Origin: Labia minor | Lineage: Eukaryota > Arthropoda > Insecta > Dermaptera > Spongiphoridae | Assembly (NCBI GenBank): GCA_963082975.1 | Contig: OY720350.1 | Location: 11,378,910 to 11,442,909, forward strand | Direction: 5' to 3' | DNA: 64,000 nt | Part shown: positions 21,842-33,899 of the stretch, in pieces | Numbering within the stretch: the stretch's first letter is position 1 | Layout of the letters: each line of letters starts with the position of its first letter | The notes under the pieces: generated by a model | Database searches by the model: none | What the model saw: the letters and a program-made list of their open reading frames with translations, nothing else | What the model was told of the DNA's origin: nothing | Translations under genes and position numbers: made by a program

Positions 21842-22422
21842 GTATAATTGAAAACAATTTGAAATTTTATAGAAAATCAATAAAAAATTTTTTTTCAAAA
21901 TTAAAAATTAAAAACAAATGAAAACATGAATTCAACTTGAGAATTTGTATTACATTTGTTAAAATAATGTTAAATGCATTTCTCGATTAATTAAAAATTC
22001 TTAAACAATTTAATTGAAAACAATATTATGAAAACTGGTTTCTTCTGGTTAGAAAGAGCACGATACTAATGTATATATTTTTGTAAAAGTATTTGTTTTC
22101 TATAAAATCCAATATAATTACAAATTAGTTTTTAATTCTTTCATACTAAGATTTAATATCTCTGTTTTTTCTCATAAACCGATAAACAATTTAAAATATT
22201 CGTTAATTAAAATGATTTATATGCAAAGCCAGCTAAATTGTTTTTCAATTTTTTTTTTAACGAAATATTATACAAATATTTATATATACTAAGAATAATG
22301 TAAATTTAAAAAATTGAATTTAAAAAAAATTTATATCAAGGTTTCTTATCTTAAACGATAAAGATAACATTCAAAGTGAAAACAAATTATTGAGTAATAC
22401 TTATTATAATTAGTACGAGTAG

Positions 22423-22453
<31 letters not shown>

Positions 22454-22908
22454 TAGTTTACATAAACAATTCCGAAAAGTAATAGAAATCAATTGGTAAT
22501 TTTCAATTTTTTACTCAATTTAATAATTAAGTCTTAAATAAAAATATAATATCGATTTAAGTAATTGATATTATTCCTAATAAAACATTTTTGTTCTTTC
22601 ACATAATCAAACAACAGTATAAAATCATATTGAAAGTTTTCAGAATGTGCAATACACTTCATTCACTTTATTTCAATCCCACAAAAACCGGGGTTATTCA
22701 ATTTCTCCCTTTAGATCTCAATCACAAAAATGGGAAAATAAAATTCAATCGAATTGTGTGTCGAGAATCTACAAAAAAAAATATTTTTTTATTGTGTAGA
22801 GGAAAAAAAAACATCGAAAATTTCTCTAAATAGCTAGAATTTTTGAAGCGAATATATAAGTACTTATAGAAAATAAAATCACAAAACACATACATAATAA
22901 ATATAAAA
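21842..22908. other. AT-rich spacer
   Basis: A (TA)n tract lies at 22424-22450. The overlapping open frames on both strands at 22591-22964 show no domain and are mutual shadows. Confidence 0.5.
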
Positions 22909-23525
22909 AAGCTGGAGTGTCTCCACTCGACTATCTTGCAAATTTGAATTGGATTAATTAACATATATTATATTTAAATTAAATTTAATTAATTATAAAT
23001 TAAAATTAATAAATAATATTTATTAAAGCAGCGCATGTTTGGCTCTTTGTTGATGGCACCACGTCACGTTAGGCGGGTGATTTATAGTGTTAAAAAATTA
23101 ATTCTGGTACTTTCAGCGATTCAATCAAGCTGAAATTCTTTATATAGCAATTTTATACAATTTTTAATCATGTGAAAAACTATCAAACATATATCTTTAT
23201 TTTTGCGGTCACTTTAGAGGAAAAAAAATCAAAACGTTTTAGGTAATGACCCTCTTCTGGTTGAGTTACATTTCTCAAAAGTTGATAGAAAACTACGAAT
23301 TTAGAACAAAGCCCGTATACCAAATTTCATGATTCTAGCTCAAACCTTTTTTGCGTAATCTTGTCTACATACATACACACATACACCCCCCCCCACACAC
23401 ACACAGACATTTTTCTCAACCTTAGTGAAAATGATTCAGGAACCTTCAAAACGTATAAAAACATCAAAATCTCGACATCGAAAATTTTCGTGATCGCAAT
23501 ACTATCTCTGGCAAGATAGTAAAAA
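22909..23525 (+). mobile_element. HINE-1 copy c, full length
   Basis: Standard 5' and 3' ends; 3' stem ACTATCTC/AAGATAGT has one mismatch. The CACGTG of the family is lost here (CACGTTAGG). It carries a C8-9 run before the CA tract. Confidence 0.9.
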
Positions 23526-23935
23526 TTTATATAGGTATTTATATATATTTATATACAAATTATATTCATAATAATTATTTAATAATAAAAAATAATATTG
23601 CATTAAAAAAAATATATTTATTAAAATAAACACAAAAATGAATAAAACAAATAATATTATGCAAATTCTATATTTAACTAAAAAAAAACAACCATTCATT
23701 GATTCATTATAATTATTATTATTATAATATATATAATATATAATAAAGTGACAGATGAACTTTCTGAATTTCAATCGAATATCAAAATAAATTCTTTTTT
23801 TTATTTTAAATTATTTGGATTAAAAAAAAAATTAATGATTTGATTACGAACATAATTGAAAATATTGCCATAATTGAACTTCATTACTCCAATTTATATA
23901 TTAATTATATTATTGATAAATCAGACCTCTATTTT
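23526..23935. other. AT-rich spacer
   Basis: The 90-codon frame at 23502-23774 is Asn/Tyr/Phe/Ile-rich low complexity that starts in HINE-1 copy c. No gene recognised. Confidence 0.5.
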
Positions 23936-24493
23936 TTTACACATCTCCACGAATCATGCATTTCTTAACAGAAAAAAGTATTTTTAGCATGATGTCTGTC
24001 CGTCCGCCCGTTGTAAGTCCGAATAGATGTGTACACCTTGAACGGCTCAACGGGTTTTCATAAAATTTGGTACATTTACATTATGATGAATTGATCAACT
24101 TTATATATGTATATCCGGAAACCGGAAGTGGTAGTATTACCGATCGACGATAGGAAGGGAAGGGTTATTTACACACCAAATTTCACATGAGGAGATTTTT
24201 TGCATATCTCAACGAATCATGCACTTTGTATTGGTTTTATTCTCAGGAAAAATCATATTCATTCGTTTTTTCATAATTTAAAATTATAGGACGTCACCCA
24301 TCCCTTCATGATGTCACAGCCAGTGCCTCCTATATTATAAATAAAATAAAATTAAAAATGTTTATGTTATATCCATATCTGTTTTTTATTGCATTAATAG
24401 ATATATTAAAATTATTTGAAATTGTTTCTGTAGCTGGAAATTAATTTATTTCAAACCGTCGTTTGGTTCTGTGCCTGACCACAGATCAACTTA
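23936..24493 (-). mobile_element. HINE-2 copy, truncated at its 3' end
   Basis: Runs from TTGATCTGTGGTCAGGC (minus strand) through both halves of the family and stops near CATATCTCCACG without the GTCGGTCGGTAAAAA terminus. The first TGACGTCA is mutated to GGACGTCA and the second to TGATGTCA. Confidence 0.85.
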
Positions 24494-24660
24494 TTTTGAT
24501 TTATATCTAAATATAAAGTGTATTTTCAACAAAAAATATCTAATTTATTTTAAACACATTTTTATATAACAGACTTTCCGCTTAACGGGCACCATCCCCC
24601 CATCATCAGCCGAGGTTTTAATGTATATATATATTTATAAATTAAATGTTCAATATCAAT

Positions 24661-25183
24661 CAAGGGCGGACTAAGGCCTAGACAACCTAGGCACCTGTCT
24701 AGGGCCCGCAATTTTTGGGGGCCCGAAAATTACGTATCTAGGGCCTGTATACTATATGTCAGTGATTCCCAAAGTGGGCCCTGGAGCGATCCAGGGGGCA
24801 GTGATGGCCACAGGTGCATTTAGGGAAAATTACTTGTATATTACTTTTCTATTCTGAGATCAATAAATAGATACATAAATTCAATGTTTCTAATTTACAC
24901 CTTGATTTATAATATTTTGCAAATAGGTACATTTATCTTTCTGTTCAATTGTTATTAAAATTAAAAAAAAAATTAATTTCCAAGGGGGTACTGAGTAAAT
25001 TTTTTTCTGGAAAGGAGGCTCTTGGCCAAATAAGTTTGGGAACCACTGCTATATGCCAACACGGTGGCCAAACCGTGTATCGCTAAAAAAAAAAAAAATA
25101 AATAAAGTAAAATTTTTCCCCCGATAGGCCTGGGATTACAATGTTGCCTAGGGTCCACTTTATCCTTACATAGGCCGCCACTG
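24661..25183. mobile_element. hAT MITE, outer element, target duplication ATATCAAT
   Basis: The ends CAAGGGCGG...AGGCC and, inverted, CAGTGGCGGCCTA are flanked by perfect ATATCAAT (24653-24660 and 25184-25191). It is split by a second hAT MITE (24760-25048). The 93-codon frame at 24973-25254 spans both elements and is not a gene. Confidence 0.88.
24760..25048. mobile_element. hAT MITE nested inside 24661-25183
   Basis: Begins CAGTGATTCCCAAAGTGGGCC and ends GTTTGGGAACCACTG, a near-perfect inversion. It is flanked by CTATATGT (24752-24759) and CTATATGC (25049-25056), an 8-bp duplication with one change. It inserted after its host element. Confidence 0.88.
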
Positions 25184-25191
25184 ATATCAAT

Positions 25192-26155
25192 ACAATATTG
25201 ATACATAATAGTATTGAAAAAATAATAATATCTACATTTATTATCTTTAAACAATTTTATTTGAAATTCAATTTTCCTTGTTGTTTGTTGTTTTGTTTCA
25301 ATTTATTATAATATAAATAATAGAGATAAGTAAATATTTTTTTTTAAATACGTTTGAAATAATTTCAAATAGGAATCAATAAAATTTACAAATAAGAACA
25401 GACCTGAGATGGCTGCTTAGAAACTGCTGCATAAAACAAATAAAAATAAAAACAATTGATCGCACAATAAAGTTTCGGACAATTGATTGATTGTCTTTTA
25501 ACATTAATGATTTCCTTTTCTTTTTTTTTTTTTCTTTTTACAAAGAGTGTAGAGAGTAAGAATCTTTACTTAACTGATAAGATAACTTTCTAATTAATTA
25601 AAGTACCTTTTATTATTATTTTTTTTTCTTTGATAAAAATTTACTTAACTTTATCATTGACAGTATACATTAAGAGATTAAAATAAATACAATTCAATGT
25701 ATTTGACATTTAATTAAATATATATATATTATTTCTAAATATATAACATTTTCTCAATTAACATTTTTCTACTGATTGGAAAAAATATTTAATTTTAGAT
25801 TAAATTAAAAATAATAATCAAATACGATTTAAATTAATTTATTAATCGATAAATTTTATGAAATTGTAATAAATTATTTAAGGTTTTGCTGTTTTCTTTA
25901 TTTATGCTTTCCTTAAGATTGTAGAATGAATTTGAGTGTTTTAAAAAGCAAACGTTTAAAAATTGAAGAAATATCCAAACTTTTATGATCACTTTATAGA
26001 TTTTACTATATACCAACTTGGTAGAGTAAATTTAATTAATTATGTTAACAATCTCTCTTTTCTTTACTTCTTATTAATTAATAGAATTATTAAATAATGG
26101 CGTAGGACCCAAATGGACCCTAAAAAGTTGACGTCTGTCTCCAGACTCGTTAGAA
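25192..26155. other. AT-rich spacer
   Basis: Homopolymer-rich, no gene recognised. The 60-codon minus frame at 25834-26016 is lysine/asparagine-rich without a domain. Confidence 0.5.
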
Positions 26156-26159
26156 TGTC

Positions 26160-26760
26160 ATTCTAATTTAGTTAATTATATTAATTTAGTTAATTTAATT
26201 TAAGTTCATTTAAGTCTCATCAACAGTTATGAATCGACGCAAAAATTCGTTTGGATTACGCCTACAGCGCCAAATTGTCGGTAGAAATGGTTTATCGAAG
26301 TGGTTTTTGGTCTAACGTTAGCAAACGCGGCACCCACGTTGCACACAGCTTTTCCATGTTCAAATGGTTGTGCAAAATTTTTCGCACACGTTCAGCTGAC
26401 ATCGTACAGGTCTCAACATGTTGAATGTTTTTTTGGTCAGGCCGGAAAATTTTCACCCCATCCTCGGAAATATAAATATAAAATAGAACAACACAAGAAG
26501 CAGAGCCTAGACAAGAACCCAGAAAAATCAAACATAAAATTTATGGGAAAGAATGAGAAGGAAAGAGTCGATTGTGGAATAAAACTTGACAGCCCCGTGT
26601 TTGTTTGTTAATGGAACATCATGGCAAAATCATTCATTAAAATTAATTAAATACAAGTAAGCGAGTTTAATAAGAATGAGTGTCAAACCATTCCAAAGAA
26701 TATAATACATTCCAAAGAACTAGAAACTATGAGAGACCAATAAGAGAAGAAGATTTTTTC
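26160..26760 (-). pseudogene. Mariner element, deletion derivative (sister of 44705-45468)
   Basis: On the minus strand an open frame (26292-26531) contains MSAERVRKILHNHLNMEKLC, then WVPRLLTLDQK. Across a frame change it continues into LRRNPNEFLRRFITVDE(T) near 26230-26290. HxxLxMxKLCARWVPRLLT followed by TVDET, which carries the first catalytic aspartate, is diagnostic of mariner transposases. The N-terminal DNA-binding part and everything after VDET are missing. An internal terminal-repeat copy lies at about 26432-26464 (CCGG then TTTTCACCCC). The right end is cut by HINE-1 copy d. Non-functional. Confidence 0.85.
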
Positions 26761-26772
26761 TTAATTTTTATT

Positions 26773-27189
26773 ATCTCGCCAGAGATAAATTTGGTATACG
26801 GGCATTATTCAAAATACGTAGTTTTCTATCAACTTTTGAGAAATGTAGCTCAACCGGAGGAGGTTACTTACCTACATCGTTTTGATTTTTTTTTCTTTAA
26901 AGTGACCGTAAAAATAAAGATATATGTTTGATAGTTTTTCATATGATTAAAAATTGTATAAAACTGCTATATATAGAATTTCAGCTTGATTGAATCGCTG
27001 AAAGTACCGGAATTAATTTTTTAACACTGCAAATCACGCGCCAACACGTGACATGGTGTCATCAACAAAGAGCAAAAAATGCGCTTATTTAATAAATATT
27101 TATAATTAATTAAATTTAATTTAAATATAATATATGTTAATTAATCCAATTCAAATTTGCGAGATAGTCGAGTGGAGAAACTCCAGCTT
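26773..27189 (-). mobile_element. HINE-1 copy d, internally deleted
   Basis: Read on the minus strand from AAGCTGGAG, it has the family sequence up to the CCGTATACC block, then jumps straight to the 3' stem (TATCTCTGGCGAGATA), losing the CA tract and about 120 bases. It keeps CACGTG and sits inside the mariner remnant. Confidence 0.85.
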
Positions 27190-27557
27190 TTTTTTACTAT
27201 TATTATAAAATATATAAAGCATCTAATGGCACTTGGTATAAGGTATAAGGCATAAGGAAATGTGGTCGAAATATTTAATGAGGTTGAATAGTGTATATCA
27301 CATGTATCTATTGATACTCGTAAATGTAGTCAATTCTCTTTGTAGGGATTAGAAGGGTGTATTCTATTAAACATTTAACATGCAATATAGTAATGGATAT
27401 GTATTATCATCTCAATTGGGACAATGTTCTTTAGCCTCCTCTCGCACTCCTCCACCATTATCAAAGGTTCTCTTTCCAATAGAAATGACACTCACTTAAA
27501 TAAATTATAAATAAATCAACCTTTTAATTTATTTTGACATATTCTCAATCTGTTATT
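27190..27557. other. Spacer, nothing recognised
   Basis: A short less AT-rich patch at 27420-27500 carries a brief open minus-strand stretch without a known domain. Confidence 0.4.
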
Positions 27558-27565
27558 GTTAAAGT

Positions 27566-27863
27566 CAGGGCTTCTTAAACTGTGGGTCGCGACCCCCAGG
27601 GGGGTCGCGAGACTACTGAAAGGGGGTCGCAAAGATCTGATACTTTTGAATCATTATAAATAAAATTTTAAAATTATTAAATTATATATATGTGAAATGA
27701 ATGGGTATGTTTCTTTAATCCTTATTTTATTTACATTGTAAAATAGTGCGATATTACATCTACATCTACGGTTAATATATATTTCATTATATGGAGGAGG
27801 GGGTCGTTTAAAATTTCCTAAGCTTGAAGGGGGTCGCTATATAAAAAAGTTTAAGAAGCCCTG
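27566..27863. mobile_element. hAT MITE, 298 bp, perfect 16-bp terminal repeats
   Basis: CAGGGCTTCTTAAACT at the left is perfectly inverted at the right. It is flanked by GTTAAAGT and GTTTAAGT, an 8-bp duplication with one change. The GGGTCGCGACCC palindrome just inside the left end and GGGGGTCGC near the right are typical of this hAT group. One of the youngest-looking DNA elements in the window. Confidence 0.9.
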
Positions 27864-27871
27864 GTTTAAGT

Positions 27872-28254
27872 TATAAAATAAACTACATTTTCAAAGATCT
27901 TTTTTTTTTAAATTATTATTTTAATTTATTATTTTTTAAATTACTAAAATTAATAAAAATTTAAACCTATTATTATTATAGCTAAATTTATAACTACTAA
28001 AATTTGTTAAATAATTTTTTTAGAATAATAAAGAAAAATATTATTAAATGATCTGATATAATTTTATTGATAGTTTTAAATTGATTTATATATTATATGT
28101 ATAAAAAAATGTGGGATTACTCATTGTAAGTTATAGGATATTTCTTATTTCTTATAAATAATCAGTCTTCAGGTTTTTTTATATAAGCCGTTTTCCTAAA
28201 TAAAATTAATCATTTTATCATTAATTGTATAATCAATATAAATTTAAATTAAAT
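27872..28254. other. AT-rich spacer
   Basis: Nothing recognised. Confidence 0.5.
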
Positions 28255-28898
28255 AAGTTGACCTGTGGCCAGGTCCGAACCGACCGACGGTTTGAAGTAA
28301 ATTAATTTCCAGCTACAGAAACAATTTCAAATAATTTTAATATATCTATTAATGTAATAAAAAACAGATATGGATAGAACATAAATATTTTTAATTTTAT
28401 TTTATTTATAATATATAGCTGAAGTAGCCGGCGTTACCCGGCGTTACCCGAGGCTGTGACGTCATGAAGGGCTGGGTGACGTCATATAATTTTAAATTAA
28501 GAAAAACATAATGAAGATGATTTTTCCCGAGGATAAAACCAATACATTCGTGGTGATATGTAAAAAAATCTCATCATGTGAAATTGGGTGTGAAAATAAC
28601 CCTTCCCTTCCTATCGTCGATCGCTAATACTACCACTTCCGGTTTCCGGATTTATACCAAAAGTTGATCAATTCATCCCACTGATGCATTAAGTAAATAT
28701 ACCAAATTTCATCAAAATCGGTTGAGCCGTTCAGGCTGTACACATCTATACGGACGGACGGACGGACGGACAGACATCATGCTAAAAATACTTTTTTCTG
28801 TTAAGAAAATGCATGATTCGTGGAGATATGTAAAAATCTCCACATGTGAAATTTGGTGTGAAAACAATACCTCCCTTACAATCGTCGGTCGGTAAAAA
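28255..28898 (+). mobile_element. HINE-2 copy, full length (~0.64 kb)
   Basis: The only full HINE-2 in plus orientation: AAGTTGACCTGTGGCCAGG, ACCGACCGACGG near the 5' end and ATCGTCGGTCGGTAAAAA at the 3' end. Two TGACGTCA palindromes lie at 28457 and 28477. Its 5' part carries an extra doubled GGCGTTACCC (28430-28450). Confidence 0.88.
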
Positions 28899-29118
28899 AG
28901 GAAAAGGAGAAATAATGTAATAATTTTAGATTCTAAATACATTGTAATTTGTAATATTTAGTTTAACAATGAATGTGCTATAATTGCACAATTTTGTTAT
29001 ATATTTTTTTTAATTATTTTTAATCTGTATATCCCATGTGTTTAGGGATAAGCTTCATTGTAAATATAATTTGTAATTTGGCTCAATAAATAAATTTTCA
29101 AACTTATAAATAATCAAT

Positions 29119-29628
29119 TTTTTACCGACCGATGATAGAAAGGGAAGGTATTGTTTTCACACCAAATTTCATATGTGGAGATTTTTACATATCTCCACGA
29201 ATCATGCATTTTGTTAACAGAAAAAAGTATTTTTAGCATGATGTCTGCCCTTCCATCCGTCCGTCTGTCCATTGTGTTTCCTGTGTGTTCCTTGAACGGC
29301 TCAACGGATTTTGATGAAATTTGGTATATTTTTTTATTGAAATATTAGCATGATTTCATTAACTTTTGGTGTATATTCGAAAACCGGAAGTGGTAGTTTA
29401 CAAAGTATTACTTTTATATTCATTGTCAGAAAATATTTCACTTAAAATATAGTATTAATAAATAATTGATTAATTAAATTAAAAATAAAAACTAAGATAA
29501 TATAATTTAGTCATTTTAATTGAAGTTTTAAAAATATTTTTGTTTTTATACTTTATATATATTTTATATAATGTTGTTTGGAAATTAATTTATTTCAAAT
29601 AGTCGGTTCTATGCCTGGCCACAGCTCA
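29119..29628 (-). mobile_element. HINE-2b copy
   Basis: Has the family's 3' terminus (TTTACCGACCGATGATAG at the plus-strand left end) and the GCCTGGCCACAG 5' end. The half next to the 5' end is replaced by a different block (GTAGTTTACAAAGTATTA and CATTGTCAGAAAATATTTC), the same as in 8655, 52620 and 55505. This defines subtype b, which lacks the TGACGTCA pair. Confidence 0.85.
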
Positions 29629-30277
29629 TATTTTTTTATACATTTTCAAACTTTTGATATTATAAGAAATATATTGTAAATATATATAGAGAAATATCTA
29701 AAGGTGGTATATAAATTAAAATATTTAGGGACACAAGGGAATGGTAAAGACCCTTTTGCTACTTGCTTTCTAAAGGACTTGTTGGTTTAAATTCTCAAGT
29801 GAGGGAAATCACGGGATTTGTTAGTCCAATATGCTTTTGTATTTACCATTGAAAATGTTCGCTAAAGTACACAATCACAATTAAATAAATATTAGAAATG
29901 AAAAATATCACTAGTATTTTATTTGCTCTTATTTTATTTAATCTCTTGAAAAAGGCAAAAAAAAAAATAAATAAACAAAAAAAAAGAATTTATAAATTGA
30001 GAATAAAATAATTACTCGTCTCTTCTTTATTAATCTTATTTTCAATAGTATATACAGGTATGGCCAAACTTTTAGCTTTTAGGGGCTACTCTTTGAATAA
30101 AATATAGTCTGCGGTCGACTATGTATATGGGCAAATAATTTTAAAATTTTAGAAGATAATTAAAGAAGTCATTATATCGCCGATTTAAATTGCAAACCTC
30201 TACTTTTGGTCAAAAATTACATTTTCACACTATTAGAAAGAGAAAAACACCTTACATTGGCTATGAAACACTTTCAT
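29629..30277. other. AT-rich spacer before duplication B
   Basis: No gene recognised. Confidence 0.5.
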
Positions 30278-33200
30278 TTGAGCGAACAGGAATGAATTTA
30301 AACGTTGGATCTTGACACAATTGTTTTATTTCAATTAAATTTATTTTTATTTATTTATCTTATATAATAATATAATTATCTATTTATTATGTAATAAATA
30401 TAAATATATTTTATATATATATATTATTTTTGATCAACGAATAAAAAAATTAAAATATATATATTAATATGTTTGTAATAAAGTGCTAAAAAATGGGAAA
30501 AAATTATATATTATTAATTATATAGTCAAATACTAAAATAGAGAAAGGTTAAATCAATAATATATTTATATATGTTCTTAGATATATGAAAGATATGTTA
30601 GTTTTAATTATTATAATAATATTAATAAAAAAATTGTAAATGGAATTTATAACTTCAATTAAAATAAATACTTCATTTTGAAATGAAGTATTTATTTTGA
30701 GGAGGGGGAGGTAGAGGCGAAATTTGGGTAGAGTAGAGTAGTCTATAGGACTAAACGGTGTTTTGAGATAAAAAGTATATAAATTATCGGGATAAGAAAA
30801 ATATATAAATATATGGTATATAAAAGATGTAATAACATATAGGATGATTATGATTTAAAATCATTTTTTAATAAATTTAAAAATAATATCCCGGGTAGCG
30901 AGTAGATTCTTTTCTATAGACCCAGTAGAAAAGAATTTTATTTCAGGGATTTGCGTCCCTGCCCTCACGTGAGCTCATAATTTCTTCTAAATCCCTCTTC
31001 TACCTGAAGGAATCATGTCCTTTACCCATTGACGCCTTTCCATACATTCTCTTACGCTTACTCTCCCCCCCCCCCCTCCTCCTCCCCTGATCATTCGAAA
31101 AATCAAATTTATTTGGATGAAGGAGAATACCTAGCATAGCTTCATTAAAAATTAAAAAAAATTTAAATCTTGTCTCTTATAGGAGACTCTTTAGAGTCTC
31201 CTATATATATTTGAATCAACCCCCCTTCGGGGGGTTGATTCAAATATATCCATGATTACGTCAACCCTTCGATTAGCAAAACCCTTTATATTCACGAGTG
31301 AGACATGTCTTATATGCCTCTGAGAGGACCCACCTCTCAACGCTTCATATTAGTAAAAACTTGGAACTCATATTTATAGAACGCTTTGGAGAATTAGCAG
31401 AAACACTTCTATTCAATTGGATTCAGTTTATACAAATTAATAACAAAATTTCATAAAAAATGAATAAAAGTAAAAAGATACAACAGAATTTTCGCCAGAT
31501 TTTCAATAAAATGGATTTTTAGTGAAATATAAATGAAAATTATAATTAATTTTTATTTGGTATCATGTTTACACTTGAAATAAACATTTTCTGATAACAA
31601 TATATAAAACGCATATCAAAATACTCGTTATTCAATGTAGATTCATTTTCACTAGCATTATATAATTTTATGATGCTTCCTTAATTAAATATTAATTATT
31701 GAATTTTGACAGATGCAATGTGATTTCGGCTGCCATTTTGAATGACGTCAAATCTTTGGATTAATTATATTAAATGATTATTCTTTGCATATCTCTTCTC
31801 TCAATACATCAAGATTATTTTTGATTCCTGTATTTCTTGTATTATAACTATTTCCATGATCATTTTTCTTTGTTTAATCAATATTTAATGAATAAAGTCT
31901 TTGCCGTGTATTGCTTATGGGCTGAATTTTCGTAGCCTTCAAGTGAATTTCTTTCCTATGTTTTTACTAGTTGATATACAGTCGCATCGGATTGGTCTAG
32001 GACTAGTAATTCTTTTGTCTGAGTTCAAATCTTTCAATTTGTTTATTTTTTATAATTTTAATTTTTAAAAATTGTTAATAATATAATTATAAATGTTAAT
32101 ATAATATTATTTAAATTAATTATTATGAATATTAATTAATTTTATTAGTATTATGTTAATTAATTAATTCCTTAGATAATAAAAATACAAAAGAAAATTA
32201 AAATATATATATACATATACATTAATATTTATTTATTTATTTTATCTTATTTTTCCAAATCATCCCTTTTTAGATTTCAAATCGATTCTATCACTAATTT
32301 TGAAAATATTACCTTTCTTATTATAATATCCAGTCAATCATTTATTAAAAAAATTGTAAATGGAAGGGCTGTTATTTTTCTTTTAAATTTATAACTTCAA
32401 TTAAAATAAATACTTCATTTTGGAATGGATATGAGAGGAGGGGGAGGTAGAGCCGAAATTTGGGTAGAGTAGAGTATTCTAGGACTAAACGGTGTTTTGA
32501 GAAAGGGAAGCCCTTGGATAAAAAGTATATAAATGATCGGGATAAGAAAAATATATAAATATATGGTATATAATAACATATAGGATGATTATGATCTAAA
32601 ATTAATTTTTAATAAATTTAAAAATAATATCCTCGGTAACGGGTAGATTCTTTTCTATAATCGCAGTAGAAAAGAATTCTATTCAGGGATCACGTGAGCT
32701 AATGATTTTTTCTGCCTTCCCTCTCCCATGGAAAAATCATGTCCTTTACCTTTTAACTTTTTTCTATCAGTTCCCTTACTAGTCCCCCTCTGATCTTTAG
32801 TAAAATTCAACCTTATTTAGAGGAAGAAGAATATCACTTATCATTTCTTTAAATAAGAAAATAAGCTTAGTTAGGGGATTAATTATATATTCGGTATATT
32901 ATATATGAATTTGTCACTTTCAATTATGAACTATTTAATTTGCAATGTTACTTTCACATGCATTATTCGACCTGATATAACTTAATAGCTTAGTTAGATA
33001 TCTTCACCATTTCTTCTTCTTTCTTAATATAAGAAAATTCCTATAACTCCTATATAATATTAATATATTAAAATGGACGAATCGAATGTGAATTAAGTTA
33101 ACATACAATTTAAAATGTAAAAAAACATATTTACTTTTGTCAAAAAAAGATTTCTATATATTTTAAAGAGCATCCAATATAATTAAATTACAGCGGACCC

Positions 33201-33508
33201 AAAACAATATCTTGAGCATAATTACTAAGGCACCTCGGTATCTACTAGTTAGACTATTACATAGAGATCTCAAATTGCGCACAAGAGAAAGTGATTAAAT
33301 ACATTTCTAATTAATTTAAGGATGATGCTTCTAGTTTAAACATGAAATGGAAAGTATGCATGTTTTCAATCATTGTCAAAAACTATTATTACGGAGTGAA
33401 AATTTAGACTCTGCAAACGAAATTCTGGTTGAACACATTCAGAAACGCTAAAATTATATATTCATTTGTATAAAATTATTTCAGAATATAAATGATTGTA
33501 TATATATA
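30278..33508. repeat. 3.2 kb segmental duplication, copy B (partner 434-3660)
   Basis: Same orientation and content as copy A, with subrepeats at about 30625-31150 and 32340-32880 and the double hairpin at 31182-31249. Identity looks well above 90% by eye, higher than expected between old AT-rich repeats, so the event is recent on this scale. It ends at GATTGTATATA. Confidence 0.9.
31182..31249. other. Double hairpin in duplication B
   Basis: Both stems, 31182-31201 and 31205-31249, are identical to those in copy A (1351-1418), including the TTC loop of the 21-bp stem. Confidence 0.85.
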
Positions 33509-33597
33509 CCATGTATAGTGACACCAAAAAAGAGATGTCAGTTTCAGTTAGACAGATAGCGTAGCACCTTTCTCAACAGTATTAATATATCAAAGAA

Positions 33598-33887
33598 GGC
33601 GCCATTGGGTGTGTGGGTAACGAACCTGCCTCACATTCACATGGTCCCGGGTTCAAGTCCCGGGCCTGGCAAGGGAATTTCCCTAGCTGGGGTCTATGGG
33701 ACGGAGTCAACCCAGCCTCCGGGAACAACATTGGGGAAAGGCTACTTGATAGCGCCTCCGATCAAGAAAATCAAGGTAAAGGTTGAGAGGACCTGTTTTA
33801 CTGATCATAGGACACTTCATTGATAAAACCCGCTTGATAGGCGTTGTTGTCCTTACGTAGGACGTACAAAGTCAGAGGTTTTTTTTT
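33598..33887 (+). mobile_element. tRNA-derived SINE, copy 1
   Basis: The head is tRNA-like: an A-box-like stretch (GTGTGTGGGTAACG, about 33609-33622) and a B box GGTTCAAGTCC at 33650-33660. A non-tRNA body follows, including CTAGCTGGGGTCTATGGGAC and GCGTTGTTGTCCTTACGTAG. The element ends in GAGG plus a T-run, not an A-run. The 72-codon frame across it is conserved only because the repeat is; it is not a protein. The acceptor stem does not fold into a working tRNA. No clear target duplication at this copy. Confidence 0.88.
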
Positions 33888-33899
33888 GTTTTTTTTTAT

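Noticed and set aside
23502-23774. 90-codon Asn/Tyr/Phe-rich frame, and similar frames at 36048-36302 and 18141-18422
   Set aside because: Low-complexity translations of AT-rich DNA with no domain, start context or splice support.
24973-25254. 93-codon minus-strand frame
   Set aside because: It spans the boundary of two nested hAT MITEs, so it is assembled from unrelated non-coding elements.
28712-29348. Similar proteins in frames 28712-28942 (-), 29151-29348 (+) and 48988-49191 (-)
   Set aside because: All are translations of HINE-2 sequence; the shared residues reflect the repeat, and frames are broken in other copies.
30278-33508. CRISPR-like or satellite array
   Set aside because: Repeats here are two long direct copies and dispersed elements, not regularly spaced short repeats with unique spacers.
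33598-33680. Possible functional tRNA gene
   Set aside because: A and B boxes are present but the acceptor stem does not pair and no anticodon arm can be drawn; it is the head of a SINE.
33605-33823. 72-codon frame repeated at 52253-52471 with similar protein
   Set aside because: It looks conserved because both are copies of the same tRNA-derived SINE; it crosses the A and B boxes.
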